Part shown: piece after piece, positions 14,455 through 25,502 of the stretch
Numbering within the stretch: position 1 is the stretch's first letter
Layout: every line of letters starts with the position of its first letter
Source: Ettlia oleoabundans
Lineage: Eukaryota; Chlorophyta; Chlorophyceae; Chlamydomonadales
Assembly: GCA_019693395.1 (NCBI GenBank)
Contig: JAAMXP010002105.1
Coordinates: 1 to 27,301 of the forward strand
DNA length: 27,301 nucleotides
Direction: 5' to 3'
Notes under the pieces: model-generated
What the model was told of the DNA's origin: nothing
The model's database searches: none
Seen by the model: only the letters and a program-made list of their open reading frames with translations
Position numbers and translations under genes: made by a program

Positions 14455-16160
14455 ATGGCCCTGACTCCTCCAAAACCGGGTTTTTTTCCTGTTTGGACAC
14501 GAGACGACGATCAGAACGGGCGGAATGGCTGGAGCCGGATGTATCTGGTGCGAGAGGACGCTTCGGGGCTGTGCCGCATTCTCGACGAGGCAGTAGATGT
14601 CGATGTCTACCAGGCCAAGTCGCCAATCACTCAGGAGCTTCTTTTCGAGCACCATATTAGGGTATCTGCGCAAGAAGCGCGGTGCCTTTTTGACGACAGT
14701 GAAGAGCCAGCGCGCCTGATTTTTCCATCCGACCGTAATAAGCTGCACGTCTACGTGAAGATACCACGGGCTAATCCGACAAGTAGGAATCAAGAACATG
14801 CGGAGGTCGACGATGAAGAGACCGGTGAGATGTTGGCAGCTGTTCGCCGGTGACCTACCTTGCCGGGCAGATGCCGCTGCTGCTGCCATACGCGACCATG
14901 CGGAGCAACCGTACCACAACTCTCCCACGGGATCCCGCCTCACCCCTTACATTTGTAGGCGAGACAACGAACGTAGATGTGTTGCGTGGGTCAGTGGTTG
15001 CGGTGTTCGGCAAATTTGGCAACGCGACAGAGGCGGCGGCAGATGCAAGGCCGCTCGAGGGAGTGCGGCTGGTGCTGGTGGAGAAGAGGCAGGGGCAGGC
15101 AAGGCGGAAGCGTGCAGATATCGAGATTCTATCGATTACATATGTGGATCTGTATCCATGCGGGGAGGCGGCAGCACAGGCCACTGCAAGCGACCATGGC
15201 AGGGGCAGCAGTGGCTGCCAAGGGCGCGGGGTGGCCATGAGGTGGCATCCGCTTGACAGCGCAACCAAGTGCCAGGTGAAGCATGCTGACCATGTCTGCA
15301 ACAACATAGACAATTCATCTGGATACATAGCGCCCATTTTCGCGGACGAGGCAGTGGAGCAGGAGATCATGGGCGTGCAGGGCGTGTGGGAGCAGCCCTG
15401 GGAAGTGTACTCCGTGCTGCTAAGGCGGAGGCAGGTGCAGCTGGCAGCACCCAAAGCCACTGTGCCCGACTTGGAGCAAAGCACGGAGGCCACCCAATCA
15501 GCCCTGGACAACGTGGGCATCATCTCAGCCCTGCTGGCCAGCGTAGCTATTGGCACATACTTTGTAGTCAGCCTGGACAGGAGCAGCAACGATGAAGGGG
15601 AGGAGTTTGAGCTTTTCCTCACTAACAGCCTGGTCAGTGCCTTCCTCGTTCTAAATGCCATTGCATTGTTTTCTGCTCTGGCTGCCATCATTGTGGTGGG
15701 ACTCACTCCCATGCTGGTAGCCGTGCGCAAGGCACAGCTGAATCACACTCAAGAAGATCTTGCCAAGAACCCTTCCAAATACTTTCTCTGCGTTAGCAAA
15801 CTGACCGGCTGGCGCCAGGACGTTTTTCGTTGCATGCGCTCTAGCCTGGCCTGGTCGCTCTGTTTCATGCTCGTATCAATCTTCTCCTTTGCAGCCGCTG
15901 CCACTCTGGTGGGATTCAACCAGCTTGCTGCCAACCAAATGGCCATGTGGCTTTTTCCCACCTGCGCCCTCTTGTTCCTGTTGGTGCTAGGCATGTGGTT
16001 GTGCCACAGCTGCGTGCACCTGCAGTTTGACCTCCCAGAAAAGGTATTGATGAATTTACTCACCGTCATGTCTGGCTTGCACCGCACCCCCACACACACG
16101 CGCTCAATATCATCTAGCTTTCCTACAATAAGAATTGAGGACCACAGCAATGGCAACTGA
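14455..16160 (+). CDS. Four-helix membrane protein with a PGG-like C-terminal region
   Basis: I model two exons, 14455-14824 and 14959-16160, giving 523 residues. The join is phase 1, donor ACCG|GTGAGA to acceptor CATTTGTAG, and reads DDEETGETTNVDV. The N-terminal 300 residues are soluble, acidic and unrecognised (RMYLVREDASGLCRILDE, VVAVFGKFGN). Membrane helices lie near residues 310-330, 352-375, 421-445 and 453-475. The first pair (ALLASVAIGTYFVV, then FL.LNAIALFSALAAIIVV) resembles the PGG domain that follows ankyrin repeats in plant ACD6-type proteins, but neither the PPGG motif nor ankyrin repeats are present. The end is uncertain. Reading through gives a stop at 16158-16160. Splicing at EK|GTATTG (after 16043) to 16192 also keeps phase, ends at 16362 and gives 541 residues. 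A TGTAA at 16233 favours the shorter form. Confidence 0.7.
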
Positions 16161-16218
16161 ACACTATTCTTCTTTGTGTCCTTTCCCCCAGTACTTTAGC
16201 TCACAATATGTGGGCAGC

Positions 16219-16237
16219 TTACACAAATCAAATGTAA
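16219..16237. terminator. Back-to-back polyadenylation signals on both strands
   Basis: TTACA at 16219-16223 is TGTAA on the minus strand, and TGTAA at 16233-16237 is on the plus strand, nine bases apart. The plus copy is 73 bases after the PGG-like stop (16160). The minus copy is the first I find downstream of the CW-like gene's stop (17012), some 790 bases away. Confidence 0.4.
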
Positions 16238-16362
16238 ATCCAGCTTGGCGCTGCACAGCACCCCGAGGGAGGGATGACAGGCTGCAATTCTGGTGCTGGA
16301 TTGCCAAAAAGAGACAGTCGTTATCTCTGCCGATGCCTACAGTGCAGGCAGGTGCAACATAG

Positions 16363-17011
16363 TTGTGCGCTCACTACCAAACGAGTGTGAGCTTCTGAAA
16401 AGGGCAATTGTTGTTGACGGTGAGGGCAAGGCATCAGACAGGGACACAGGAGGAAACACAGGGGGCGCAGGGGGGAGCATGCATGAAGGGTCGCCAAGGT
16501 GGCGGGGTCCTTTCTTTGTGCTAGCGTGTTGTGGCATGGCATGGGAAGAATAAGGGAGGGGAAAAGGGTATAAGGCAATGCTGCCCAAACCAAGGAGGTC
16601 CTGAGCGCACACACAGTGGGTACAGGTTCAAAAGGGGGCACAGTGCCAGCAGGGGGCTAACAGGGCATAAAAAAAAAGGGGAGTCGCTGAAAACGCAACA
16701 ACAAATTGCTAAGGCAACGTAGGTAAGGTTGGGTTGCAAAGGGTTCAGGAGCGAGCCAGGGAAGCTAAGGCCCCGGGATTAAGGCAGCAGCCCTTGGCAG
16801 TCAGCTTGAAAGAAACGCCACAGTGGGGACTTGATTTTGCTGGCAGTTGAGCAGATGGCAAGCTGACAGGCTGGCAGGCAGTGCGCAGAGCGAACGAGAG
16901 CAAAAATGGGGCAGGACAACTGCCTGCCGCCGGTGCCACCACTGACCACAGGAACTCCAGCTGGCCGGACCAGATAGGTATTAGGTATTAGCTACTGCAG
17001 ATGACTGCCAG
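16363..17011. other. Convergent non-coding region, probably the long 3' UTR of the CW-like gene
   Basis: I see no protein motifs. There is an A8 run (about 16669-16676) and a doubled GGTATTA near 16976-16989. No TGTAA is visible on either strand here, which is why the minus-strand transcript may run on to 16219. Confidence 0.4.
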
Positions 17012-20000
17012 TTACTGCATCTGCATTACGGCATCCAGCGCCTCTTTTGCCATGGACAGCACGCCGCCAGCAGGCCCCATGCCGGCATCCACTGACAGCA
17101 GCAGCGTGGCGGCGGCAGCTTTCAAGCCAGGCAAGTTGTTCTGCAGAGGAAGCAGGAGAAGAACAGAAAAACTAGTAAGGAGAAGAGGCGGCAAAGGTTA
17201 GGCCAGGCAGGCAGCTGGACAGTGCGAAATCAGGTATGGTTGAGTGGCAGCAAGATGATGCACTGCGCTCGTAACGATCACAGCAGCATAAGGAGCGTGG
17301 CAGGACAAATGCTCTGTTACTCCCAGCTGGCGCGCATGTCAGGCGCCTATCCCCACCTGCGCCGCCACCTGGCCCATGTACTTGCGCAGCTGCTCGCCGC
17401 TCTTGCCAAAGGAAGAAAGCGCGTTGAGCACGTCTTTCATGTGCCGCCCTGCCAGCAGCTGCCGCTCCAGAAGCGGCTTGGGCATGCCCACGAGCGGCAT
17501 TGTGGGTGAGGTCGCAGCTGTAGCCGCTGCCGCCGCCACAGGCTGCGCAGCGGCAGCAGGCTGGCGCCCCACCAGGGCAGGACGGCGCCTTGCTGCCCCC
17601 GTTGCTGCGGCCATTGGTGCTCCGGTCACGCTGGCGCCGCTGCCGCTGGCTTCCAGGGGAAGGGAGATGGATGTGCTGGTGTTGCTGTCGGTTGGTGAGG
17701 GACGCTGGTAGGTCTCACCAGACATCTTCTCCAACGCCGACTCAAAAGCAGCTGCCTGCTGCAAGCCCTCTGCAACACACAACCGCAGCGGCCAACAGGG
17801 CACAGGGTGCATGAGTACCAGAACAAATTCACAGACATACCATGGTGGTATGGCTGCATAGCATGGCACTGCCGCGCAGGCAGTATTGGAGGCAGCAACA
17901 CGGACAGCAAAGGCACACATACCAGCACTGTTACTGCCTGGCCTCCTCCCCCTGCGTGAATCCAATGCTTGCAGGAGCAGCCGTACAGTGCTCCCCACAC
18001 AGGCAGCAGCAGAGGTAGCGGATTTGAAACGGTCTGCCAAGCCCCAACAGCAGCAGTGAAGCAGCAAGGGCAGCCAACCACAATCGTGTTATTACCTGTA
18101 CGCAGGCAGAGGGTCGCACGCAGCCGCGCCACCGCCGCCAGCCGCTGCGCCAGCAGACAGATGGCTTGTGTGATGGTTGCAGGGCCCTCGGCATGCCCCG
18201 AGTTGTGTGCACAGCTGTCTAACAGGCTGGCTGTCTGGCTGTACATGCTGGCGGTGCTGCGAGGAGGAAAGCAGAGAGACAGCAGAGCAACCGACTTATT
18301 CGTAATGGGCCGGGCAGAGGCCAGGGAAGGCAAGCAGGCAAAGAGTAGGCAAAAACCCCTAGTTGGCAACATGCGGCCGTGGGCAAGTTGCAGTTCAGGG
18401 GCAAACTGTAAGGCATGTTGCGGATGACAATGGGCATACGGCGAGACGCTCAGCCCAGCCAGCAGCTGTCCATACGCCACTCAGACGCACCTCTCGCGTG
18501 AGAACTTGGCGGGGTGAGCCTCCATAGCAGCAGCAACCTCCAAAAACTTCACACAGCTCTGCAACAACCATTGAATTGGCAGGCAGACATTTACTTGACG
18601 ACCCAGGCTGAGGATAGCAATACTTCTTGAGCCACGCCGCGAACAACTTCCCGCGAGCAGCAGGGTGCCATCTCCTACCCGGTCTCAGGCCAGCCACCAC
18701 ATACCTGTCTCAGCCTGCCACCCAGGCATACACCCACACCGGCCAATACTGACCTGGCACAGGAACATGCTGCTGATGTGGGTGGGCTTGCCATCCTTCA
18801 TGCGCTTCTCCGCAAACTTTTTCAATTTCTTGCCCTCCTTCTGCACATAGTGAAGTGCAAAACAGACAAAGCCGGCAGCTGACTTTGCGTTTGAGAGTGC
18901 CTACCCTGCCGAGCCAAGCTCACAGGAGAGTGGGCTGCCAAAAGCAGCCATGCCAAGGAAAGGTGTGCGCTTCTTGAAAGGTGCCATATGAGAACCAGAC
19001 AGCACCCCAGGTCAAACTGTTGGCCATATATGACCCATGACAAGGCTCCCCAGAAGCGTCAGAACCTTGTATGCCCATACTGCCAGACACAGCAGCGAGC
19101 ATCACAGCATGGACATGAGACCTGCAAGGGAGAGGAGCTGCCGAAGAGACACTTGCCTGAAGCTCCTGCACTGCTCCGCTGCCGGGCACTGAGTTGGAGC
19201 TGGCGGCAGCATCCAGCACTGCAGGGAGGAGAGCCGCCACCCCGCCCAACCCGGCGCCTGCCGACGCGCTCGACACCGCAGGCAGCTGCTGCTGCTGCAG
19301 GTTTGCTGCCGGCGGTGACGTGGCGCGCTGCCGGCGTGGGGCCGCTGCTGACTCCACAGCTGGCGCAGCTGTAGCCGGCATGAGGTGGGTGCTATCGTAA
19401 ACTGCACCCCCAGTATGCACGGCAGGAGAGGTTGAGAGGGGTCCACTCCCCCCAGCTGTTACACCTGCAGGCGGGAGAGAGCCAGACCTCTTGCGCTGAA
19501 CTGGCGCTGCTGCAGCTGCCGCCGCCTCGCCAGTTGAGGCTGCTACCACACCAGAGCGCTGCCGCTTGAGCTGCGGAGGTGCTACCTCTTCTGCCTCTGC
19601 CACCAAATCCAATGCGCCCGGCAGGGAGGCACCACGCTCTGCCAGCCCCGATGCATCCCCAGCTGTACGCCGCTTGGTGCCACCTGGGCTGCATCGCCCT
19701 GAGGGTGCCCGAGCCAAGACGGCAGGTGCCTCAGTCTGCTGCTGCTGCAGCATTGCCCCAGGCCTACTTGCTGGGGAAGTGGCAAAGGGCGACTGCGCCC
19801 TTTTCTGACCCAAGGGGGCGACTGTTACCGACGATGGTGCATGTTGCACAGCCTGTGGCGAGTCATGGGCCGCATCTTGGCCACGGATTTGCTGCAAGGC
19901 TGCGGGGCCTAATGTCGGCGATTCTGCTGCTACAGGTGCTGCAGTCTGCTGCTGCTGACCTGCCGCCAATGAGGGGCTGAGGTTCAGCGTGTGCGTCCAA

Positions 20001-21579
20001 GACGCGGGTATGGGGCTAAGCAGCGGGTCGGCACCCAGCTGCCGAACGGCTTCCAACATCTCCTGCTCATCGCGCCGAGGTCGCGGCTGCTGCTGCCCCG
20101 TGCACGGAGAGGAGCGTGGTTCGCTGCCACCTCGAGTGATCTTAAGCCGGATCTTGAGCGGATTGCCGGGCACTGGCATGGCCTGCGCCTGCGGCTGCTG
20201 TGACGGCGGCGCTGGGCTGCCTTCCCTCTTGGCAGGCTTGGGCTGCGGTTGCTGCTGTTGCCGAGGCTGGGCCCGCCCTTGCTGTTGCTGAGGCTGTTGC
20301 TGCTGATGCTTCGGCCGCCGGCCTATGTCGAAATCCAGCCAGCCGTGAACGCGGCTGTCAACTGGTGGCTGCTGCTGCTGCTGCTGAGGGTGCTGTGGGG
20401 GACGGCTTGGTGGCGGCCGCATCTCGAGCTGCACAGCATGCTCCAGCTTCTCCCCTGAGGGCAGCATCCGTGTGATGTTGGAGACGAACTTCTGCAGAGG
20501 ACGCTGACGAGGCGCCTCTTCATCATCGTCATCAAGACCTGCTCCACACAGGGTAGGGCGGCACGCAGGAGTCAGTCAGGCGGACAGCAGGGGTGGGTCC
20601 CATAGTAGTGGCCACGGAACTAGCACCAGTGTAAACAGCACAATTATCCCAACAACCCAATGCAGGTAGCTGTGCAACCTAAATGACTGCTGGCGACGGT
20701 GGCTTATGGTCGGCTGCATGATCTCAACCCAATCTCTAACTAAGGGATGAGATTGACAAAAGCCACTCCCAGCATCTGCCGCCTCTGAGCCTGCAGCATG
20801 CTTACACCACTTATATGCCAGCACCCACCTAGTGACGCGTACTCGTTCACTGCATTTGGGTGCTGCCCAAGTCCCAGGCCAGCAAAGCTCGTGGGGCCTG
20901 CACCATGCACACATGCACAACAAGGAGGTGGGAGAGAGGCTTAATTGCTATCAAAGCTCAGCAACTAAGGAGCTGGGAAGTAGATTGCTGGCTGTCTTGC
21001 ACAAAATGGCAGGGTGTTTTGCCCTTGGCAGGGATTGTTGCTTTTCAATCAGCAAGCAGCGCTCAACAGGTGGGACAGGCGTGCTGCGGCGCAAGCAAAG
21101 GGTGCCATGGCTTGCCAACGGGGCCTTGTGCCCTTGCCGGCGAGCAAACAAATGACAGCTGAGGCATTGCAAACGCATTTCGACTGTTGGTGCAAGCTGA
21201 TAAATTCATGCTACACCCAGCTGCAGGCAGCTTCCCAAAGCGGGGCGGCTAGCTAGACACCCTAAGCAAATGCTACAGCAGCTCACCAAGATTGCCGGCG
21301 TGCTTGAAAAAGCCCCGCAGCCGCTCATCCTGCAGAGTAGGGGAGAAAAGGCAAGCAGGATGGGCCAAGGAGGGAGGGCTGTGTTACAGGCGCGTCACGC
21401 ACGCCGCCCGCGTACGCCGCAGCTTAGGCGCCCCCTGGAGAAGCCGCTGTGGTAGGCAGGCGCGGCCGTGCCGCCGGACGTTCCGTTGGGGTTGAACTTC
21501 TGCGCCGGCGAATGCCTGCGCTCACCAGCAGCTGACTGTGGTCACGGGCCAGCTGACGGTCGACGGACCGCTCTCCCAT
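17012..21579 (-). CDS. Gln-rich protein related to plant CW-type zinc finger proteins (no CW domain seen)
   Basis: I model nine exons from high to low coordinates: 21579-21526, 21329-21287, 20849-20829 (21-nt micro-exon), 20538-19157, 18840-18754, 18558-18491, 18256-18096, 17769-17357 and 17140-17012. All phases agree and give 785 residues. DERLRGFFKHAGNL near the start resembles the DEKLQ..LGHFQKDF region of plant CW-type zinc finger proteins, and NPLKIRLKI resembles their conserved Ile/Lys strand. The part from KEGKKLKKFAEKRMKDG through SCVKFLEVAAAMEA and SMYSQTASLLDSCAH to the end resembles their helical C-terminus. These matches are from memory of the family. The large exon 4 is Gln/Pro/Ala/Ser-rich with SPxxP-like sites and basic KRQRSG, RKRSG patches, so a nuclear chromatin-linked role is likely but unproven. 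The W/C residues of the CW domain itself are not seen. Exon 4 uses a GC donor (CAG|GCAAGT). The start is the first Met of the first well-spliced exon. Confidence 0.7.
20235..20400 (-). repeat. Imperfect CAG/CAA (polyglutamine) tracts in the CW-like gene
   Basis: The minus strand carries runs of Gln codons coding for blocks such as QQQQQQ, HQQQQPQQQQ and PRQQQQPQP. Triplet tracts like these expand and contract by slippage and are common in nuclear proteins of volvocine and trebouxiophyte algae. Confidence 0.7.
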
Positions 21580-22016
21580 TTCGCCCCGCCAGGACGGGCG
21601 GCCCCGTTCCTGCCCTCAATGCCGAGAGGGAAGCGGAGCAATGTACCCGGCAGCAACCAAATGCCGTGCAAGGCCAGTGGTAGGGCGAGAAGGAGCGGGC
21701 TGCTACACCGCGTTGCAACGGGTTGCCGAGCTAAAATGCTCCTCTTTCATAACCTTGAGGCAGGATCTGGCACAGCTTGATGGGATTGAGACCGCGCTCA
21801 GCAGGCTGCGCATCGCAGCGCGCAAGGGCGCAAGTTCACCGGCATGGACATCGGCAGAAATTGCGATTCGCCTTGGAGATCACGCAGCAGCTGGTGTTGA
21901 AGGCTGTAAACGGGATTAAAGACCGGCCGCTCACAAACTGTGCTGCTCTAACCGATCAGCCCCCGGCGTTTGAAGCCCTGGTCACTGTTGGCGTTTGCTT
22001 CCAGTTTTCATCAGAA
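21580..22016. promoter_or_regulatory. Bidirectional promoter region between the CW-like gene and PPME1
   Basis: The two genes are head to head with 437 bases between proposed ATGs. I see no TATA box or other clear element, so the assignment rests only on the gene layout. Confidence 0.4.
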
Positions 22017-25000
22017 ATGCAGCCGCCCCCTCCCCGGCCGCCCAGTGTTGGAGGCGACCTGCGGCGCACTGCGCTGCTGGCGGCAGGTGTGCCAGTAGCG
22101 GATGAAACCGTCTGCTAGTGCATTTGTATGGCTCAACACACAACCTGCAAACCTACCTGCACTGCATTCGTGTCATCCTGAGGTCAAGCCAAGGCTGCTT
22201 TTCTTCCTGCGTTCAGGAGCGTCGCGTCCCGCCACCACCGCAGGCACCACCGCCGGCAACTCGAGCAACATGGATGGTGGGCTGCAGGCAACAGCCGTTC
22301 CGCGGGATACCAGCCTGCCGCTGCCGCTGCCCTGGTCATGCTACTTTGACCGCCAGCAGCAGGTGCACTGCCCCGAGCGGCATGCCACATTCAACGTCTA
22401 TCTGGCAGGCAAGCAGGCACACGGCTGTCCCCTGCCAGCAGGCAGCTGGCGCGTTCTGCCTCTTCTGCCAACCTGCTATCAATCATTGAACAGGTTGCAG
22501 GAGCTACCTCCATCCAACACCGCTGGTTAATGGGTGCTACTGAGTGTCATTAGCACAGGCGGGGATTTGGTGGGTGCTGCGCCAGATTGCATCACATGCC
22601 CGCACCCACAGCCCACCAGCCTGCGCCCCTGCCCTACCGCCGGAACCTGACGTGGCTGCACTTCCCCCACCCCCGGTCTTCACAGGCAGCACAGGGCCTG
22701 TGGTGTTCTGCCTGCACGGCGGCGGCTACACGGGTCTGACGTGGGCCTTGCTGGCGCAGCGGTTGAAGGGCGAGTGTCGCGTGGTGGCCCCTGATCTGAG
22801 GGGCCACGGCCTCGCATGCACCCAAGAGGAAGCTGACCTGTCAGCCGCCACGTTGGCAGCTGATGTGGCGGCACTCTGGCAAGCCATGTTTGGCGGCGGC
22901 AGCAGCCAAGGTGGTGCCCACAGTGATGGTGCTGCTGGCAGCACCCGCAGCAGCAGCAGCAGAAGCAGCGGCAGCACAGGTTTGAGCTGTGCAGAAGGAT
23001 TGTCGGGGGCGCATGCGGGGGAAGGCGGCCAGGCAGGGGCGGGTATAGGCAATGCAGCAGCAGCGGGGCATGATGGAACGGGAGTTTCGCCACCGCCCAC
23101 AGTGCTGGTGGGGCACTCGATGGGTGGCGCCATTGCGGTGCATGCGGCGGCGCTGAGAGGTGGGTGCTGCCTGCTTGCTTTCTTGCTTGCTTGCACCTAT
23201 ACAGGGCTGGAGCTGTTGCAGGGTTTGCCTTTCACGCTTCCCTCTTCCAATAGAAGACCACCCTCTCGTTGTGCTGTCAACCGCCTGCAACCTCCCGCTG
23301 CTGTTGGGCACAACAAGCCTTTGAGCAAACCACCACACAAGGAAGCCCTCCAACCGTGGAAAGTTGTGATGGGACAGCATGCATCAATCAATGCTCCCTG
23401 TCCCGCCCGTGGCATTGCTGCAGCAATCCCCACCCTTGCTGGCATTGTGGTAATCGACGTGGTGGAGGGAACAGCCATCGCCTCCTTGCCCTATATGGCG
23501 GGCGTGCTGCAGGTGAGTGGCTTATTGCTGCAAGCCATTGTGGCTGTGCCTACTGTGCCTGCTGAATCCCTTGCTCTGGCATGCGGTATGCTCACAAACA
23601 CGCCAACAGACACAGACGACCAGCCACCGATCTGCATGCATCCATTTACACTTGTGCACGCATTCACATGTCTATGCTTGGTCCGGCCCCCCCATCATGC
23701 TGCAGAAGCGCCCCAAGCAGTTTGCCTCGCTGCAGCAGGCGGTGGACTGGGCGTTGGACACAGGTGCGTGCACCAGGCTGCCACCAGCTGATTTCCCAGC
23801 CAGCTGCCAGCCAGCGCACTGGTTTGCACTCCCCTGCCTCCGCTTGCTCAGCAGCCTGTGAGCTTCGTTTGTTTTGCAGAAAGGGGGGAAACTGGGCTTG
23901 TCAGAGAAGGTATTTACAAGACTTATTGTGACTCGCCCTTTGGCAGCCCTTAAGTTCTTTGCTCATGCTGACGCTGGCTCTCCCACTGCCATCTCCGCCG
24001 CCATGGCTGCAGGCATGTGCAAGCGGCAGGAAGCGGCGCACGTGTCGCTGCCGTCCATGCTGCGTCAGCAAGACCACAGCACACCCAGCGCAGCAGGCAG
24101 CATGGACGGTGGGCTACCGCCACCGCCACTCACTGCTACAGGGTTGGAGCCTTTGGCAGAGGAGGGAGGGGAGGGAGAGGAGGATGGGCAGGAGGTGGCT
24201 GATGGGCTAGAACCAGAGACGTCGCTGGCTGGGCAGCCACAACCAACACAGCAGCAGCAGCAGCAGTCCCCGGAACTGCAAGCAATGGCAACTGGTGCCC
24301 AGCCGGCAAGAGGTAGCCAGGAGGAGCAGCAGCAGCAATCGGGGCAGCAGCAGGGGCAGGCGCAGGCTGGAGGTGCAGGTGCCAGCAGCGGGCCCTGGGT
24401 GTGGCGCACTGCCTTGGAGCGGTCAGCCCCGTACTGGGAGGGCTGGTATGAGGGGCTGAGCGACATGTTCCTGAAGCTGCCGGTTCCCAAGGTGGGTGGG
24501 CAGCTGCCTGGTACGCAAGTCACCATCTGTGTTTCCATATGCCGAGTACACATCCACCTGACCACCCACCCACTTGTGCGGCCACCTTGCCACCCAGCTC
24601 TCGCAGCCAGCCATTCGCTCTCCACACCATCCAACACACCCACCGTTCCGTATCCATGTAAAGTCCAAACCCGCCCATCTACACCTCAATGTACCCACCC
24701 CTGCCCCACAGGTGTTGGTGCTGGTGGGCACAGACCGGCTGGACCGCTCGCTCACCATCGGGCAGATGCAGGGGAAGTTCCAGCCTGTGCTGCTGCCGCA
24801 GGTGAGTCCCAGCCTGCCGTTGGCCACCATAGCTTCTGGATACCGCTTTACTGCTGCTGGAGCTTATCTCTTTCCTTGGTGCTCGCTTGATGGCTTCTGG
24901 GGGCGGTGTAGTTTGATAGCAGCTGTATGGCTGGTCTTGGTGTTTGCTTGGGGGCTGGGTGCACGGCTATTCACGCACTGTGGCAGTGTGGGGCCTGGTG

Positions 25001-25249
25001 TGGGTGGGGTGCTGCACGATGCACATCGGGTCTATTTTGTCACGGCTGGCTACAAACTGTATCATGCAGCCTGTGTAAGCCTTCCTTGGTGCCGTACCGA
25101 AATTAAGTCAGGCAGTACACTGACCCAAGCCTTCCCTTATGTACCTGCACCTGGCCTTCGATGTGATACAGGCGGGACATGCGGTACACGAGGATGAGCC
25201 GGAGCGTACCGCAGAGGCTATTGCCACGTTTATCAAGCGCTTCAGGTGA
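22017..25249 (+). CDS. PPME1: Protein phosphatase methylesterase 1 (PP2A demethylase)
   Basis: I model eight exons: 22017-22086, 22217-22408, 22686-23159, 23424-23512, 23706-23763, 24013-24491, 24712-24801 and 25172-25249. All phases agree and give 509 residues, against about 386 in human. It is an alpha/beta-hydrolase that removes the methyl ester from the C-terminal Leu of the PP2A catalytic subunit. PPME1 landmarks are all present: LPWSCYFD before the fold; oxyanion-loop LHGGG (97-101); CRVVAPDLRGHG; nucleophile Ser232 in GHSMGG; Asp257 in VVIDVVEGTAIASLPYM; KRPKQFASLQQAVDWAL; VSLPSML; WRTALERSAPYWEGWYEGLS; GTDRLDRSLTIGQMQGKFQ; and His487 in AGHAVHED. The extra length is two low-complexity inserts, about residues 154-222 and 315-425. 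Exon 2 needs a GC donor (GCAG|GCAAGC). The frame stops at TGA just after KRFR. A donor overlaps this stop, so a spliced tail is possible but less likely. Confidence 0.93.
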
Positions 25250-25497
25250 GGAGGCAGGGGAATTTCCACCTCCTGCCTTCGTTCTATGTGTGCCAGGGCA
25301 ACACCGAGCCCCGTTTGGGGCTGGAGGGGAGGCAGAGGTGCAAGTGGCTGTATCTGCGAGCTAGCCAGCCTGACAGTTGCGTGCTCTTTGATATGGCCTG
25401 TGTGCAAAGCTCACAAGCACAGGCTGGCCCCTGCATGCTGCTGCCGCCAGGTCGACAAACCGGGCACATGAACTCAAGTGCTGCGCTGCTGTCTGCT

Positions 25498-25502
25498 TGT
25501 AA
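25498..25502 (+). terminator. TGTAA polyadenylation signal for PPME1
   Basis: This TGTAA lies 248 bases past the PPME1 stop. It supports ending the coding region at 25249 rather than continuing by further splicing. Confidence 0.5.

Noticed and set aside
14825..14870. 46-base intron in the PGG-like gene (donor at 14825, acceptor ending 14870)
   Set aside because: It breaks the frame of the membrane region. The acceptor ending at 14958 has a better pyrimidine tract and restores phase 1.
14404..14943. 179-codon minus-strand open frame
   Set aside because: It is antisense to exon 1 of the PGG-like gene, and its content mirrors that exon.
14855..15730. 291-codon minus-strand open frame
   Set aside because: It is antisense to exon 2 of the PGG-like gene, whose frame has clear membrane helices and a phase-consistent splice. 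The antisense product has no motif.
18920..19156. Continuation of the large Gln-rich exon of the CW-like gene to the stop at 18920
   Set aside because: A perfect GC donor (CAG|GCAAGT) at 19156 joins in phase to the conserved KEGKKLKKF exon. The read-through tail is unlike the family.
23880..23910. Possible extra PPME1 exon after TTTTGCAG at 23880
   Set aside because: Joining exon 5 directly to 24013 gives LDTGMCKRQEAAHVSLPSML, which matches the family. Adding this piece inserts unrelated sequence.
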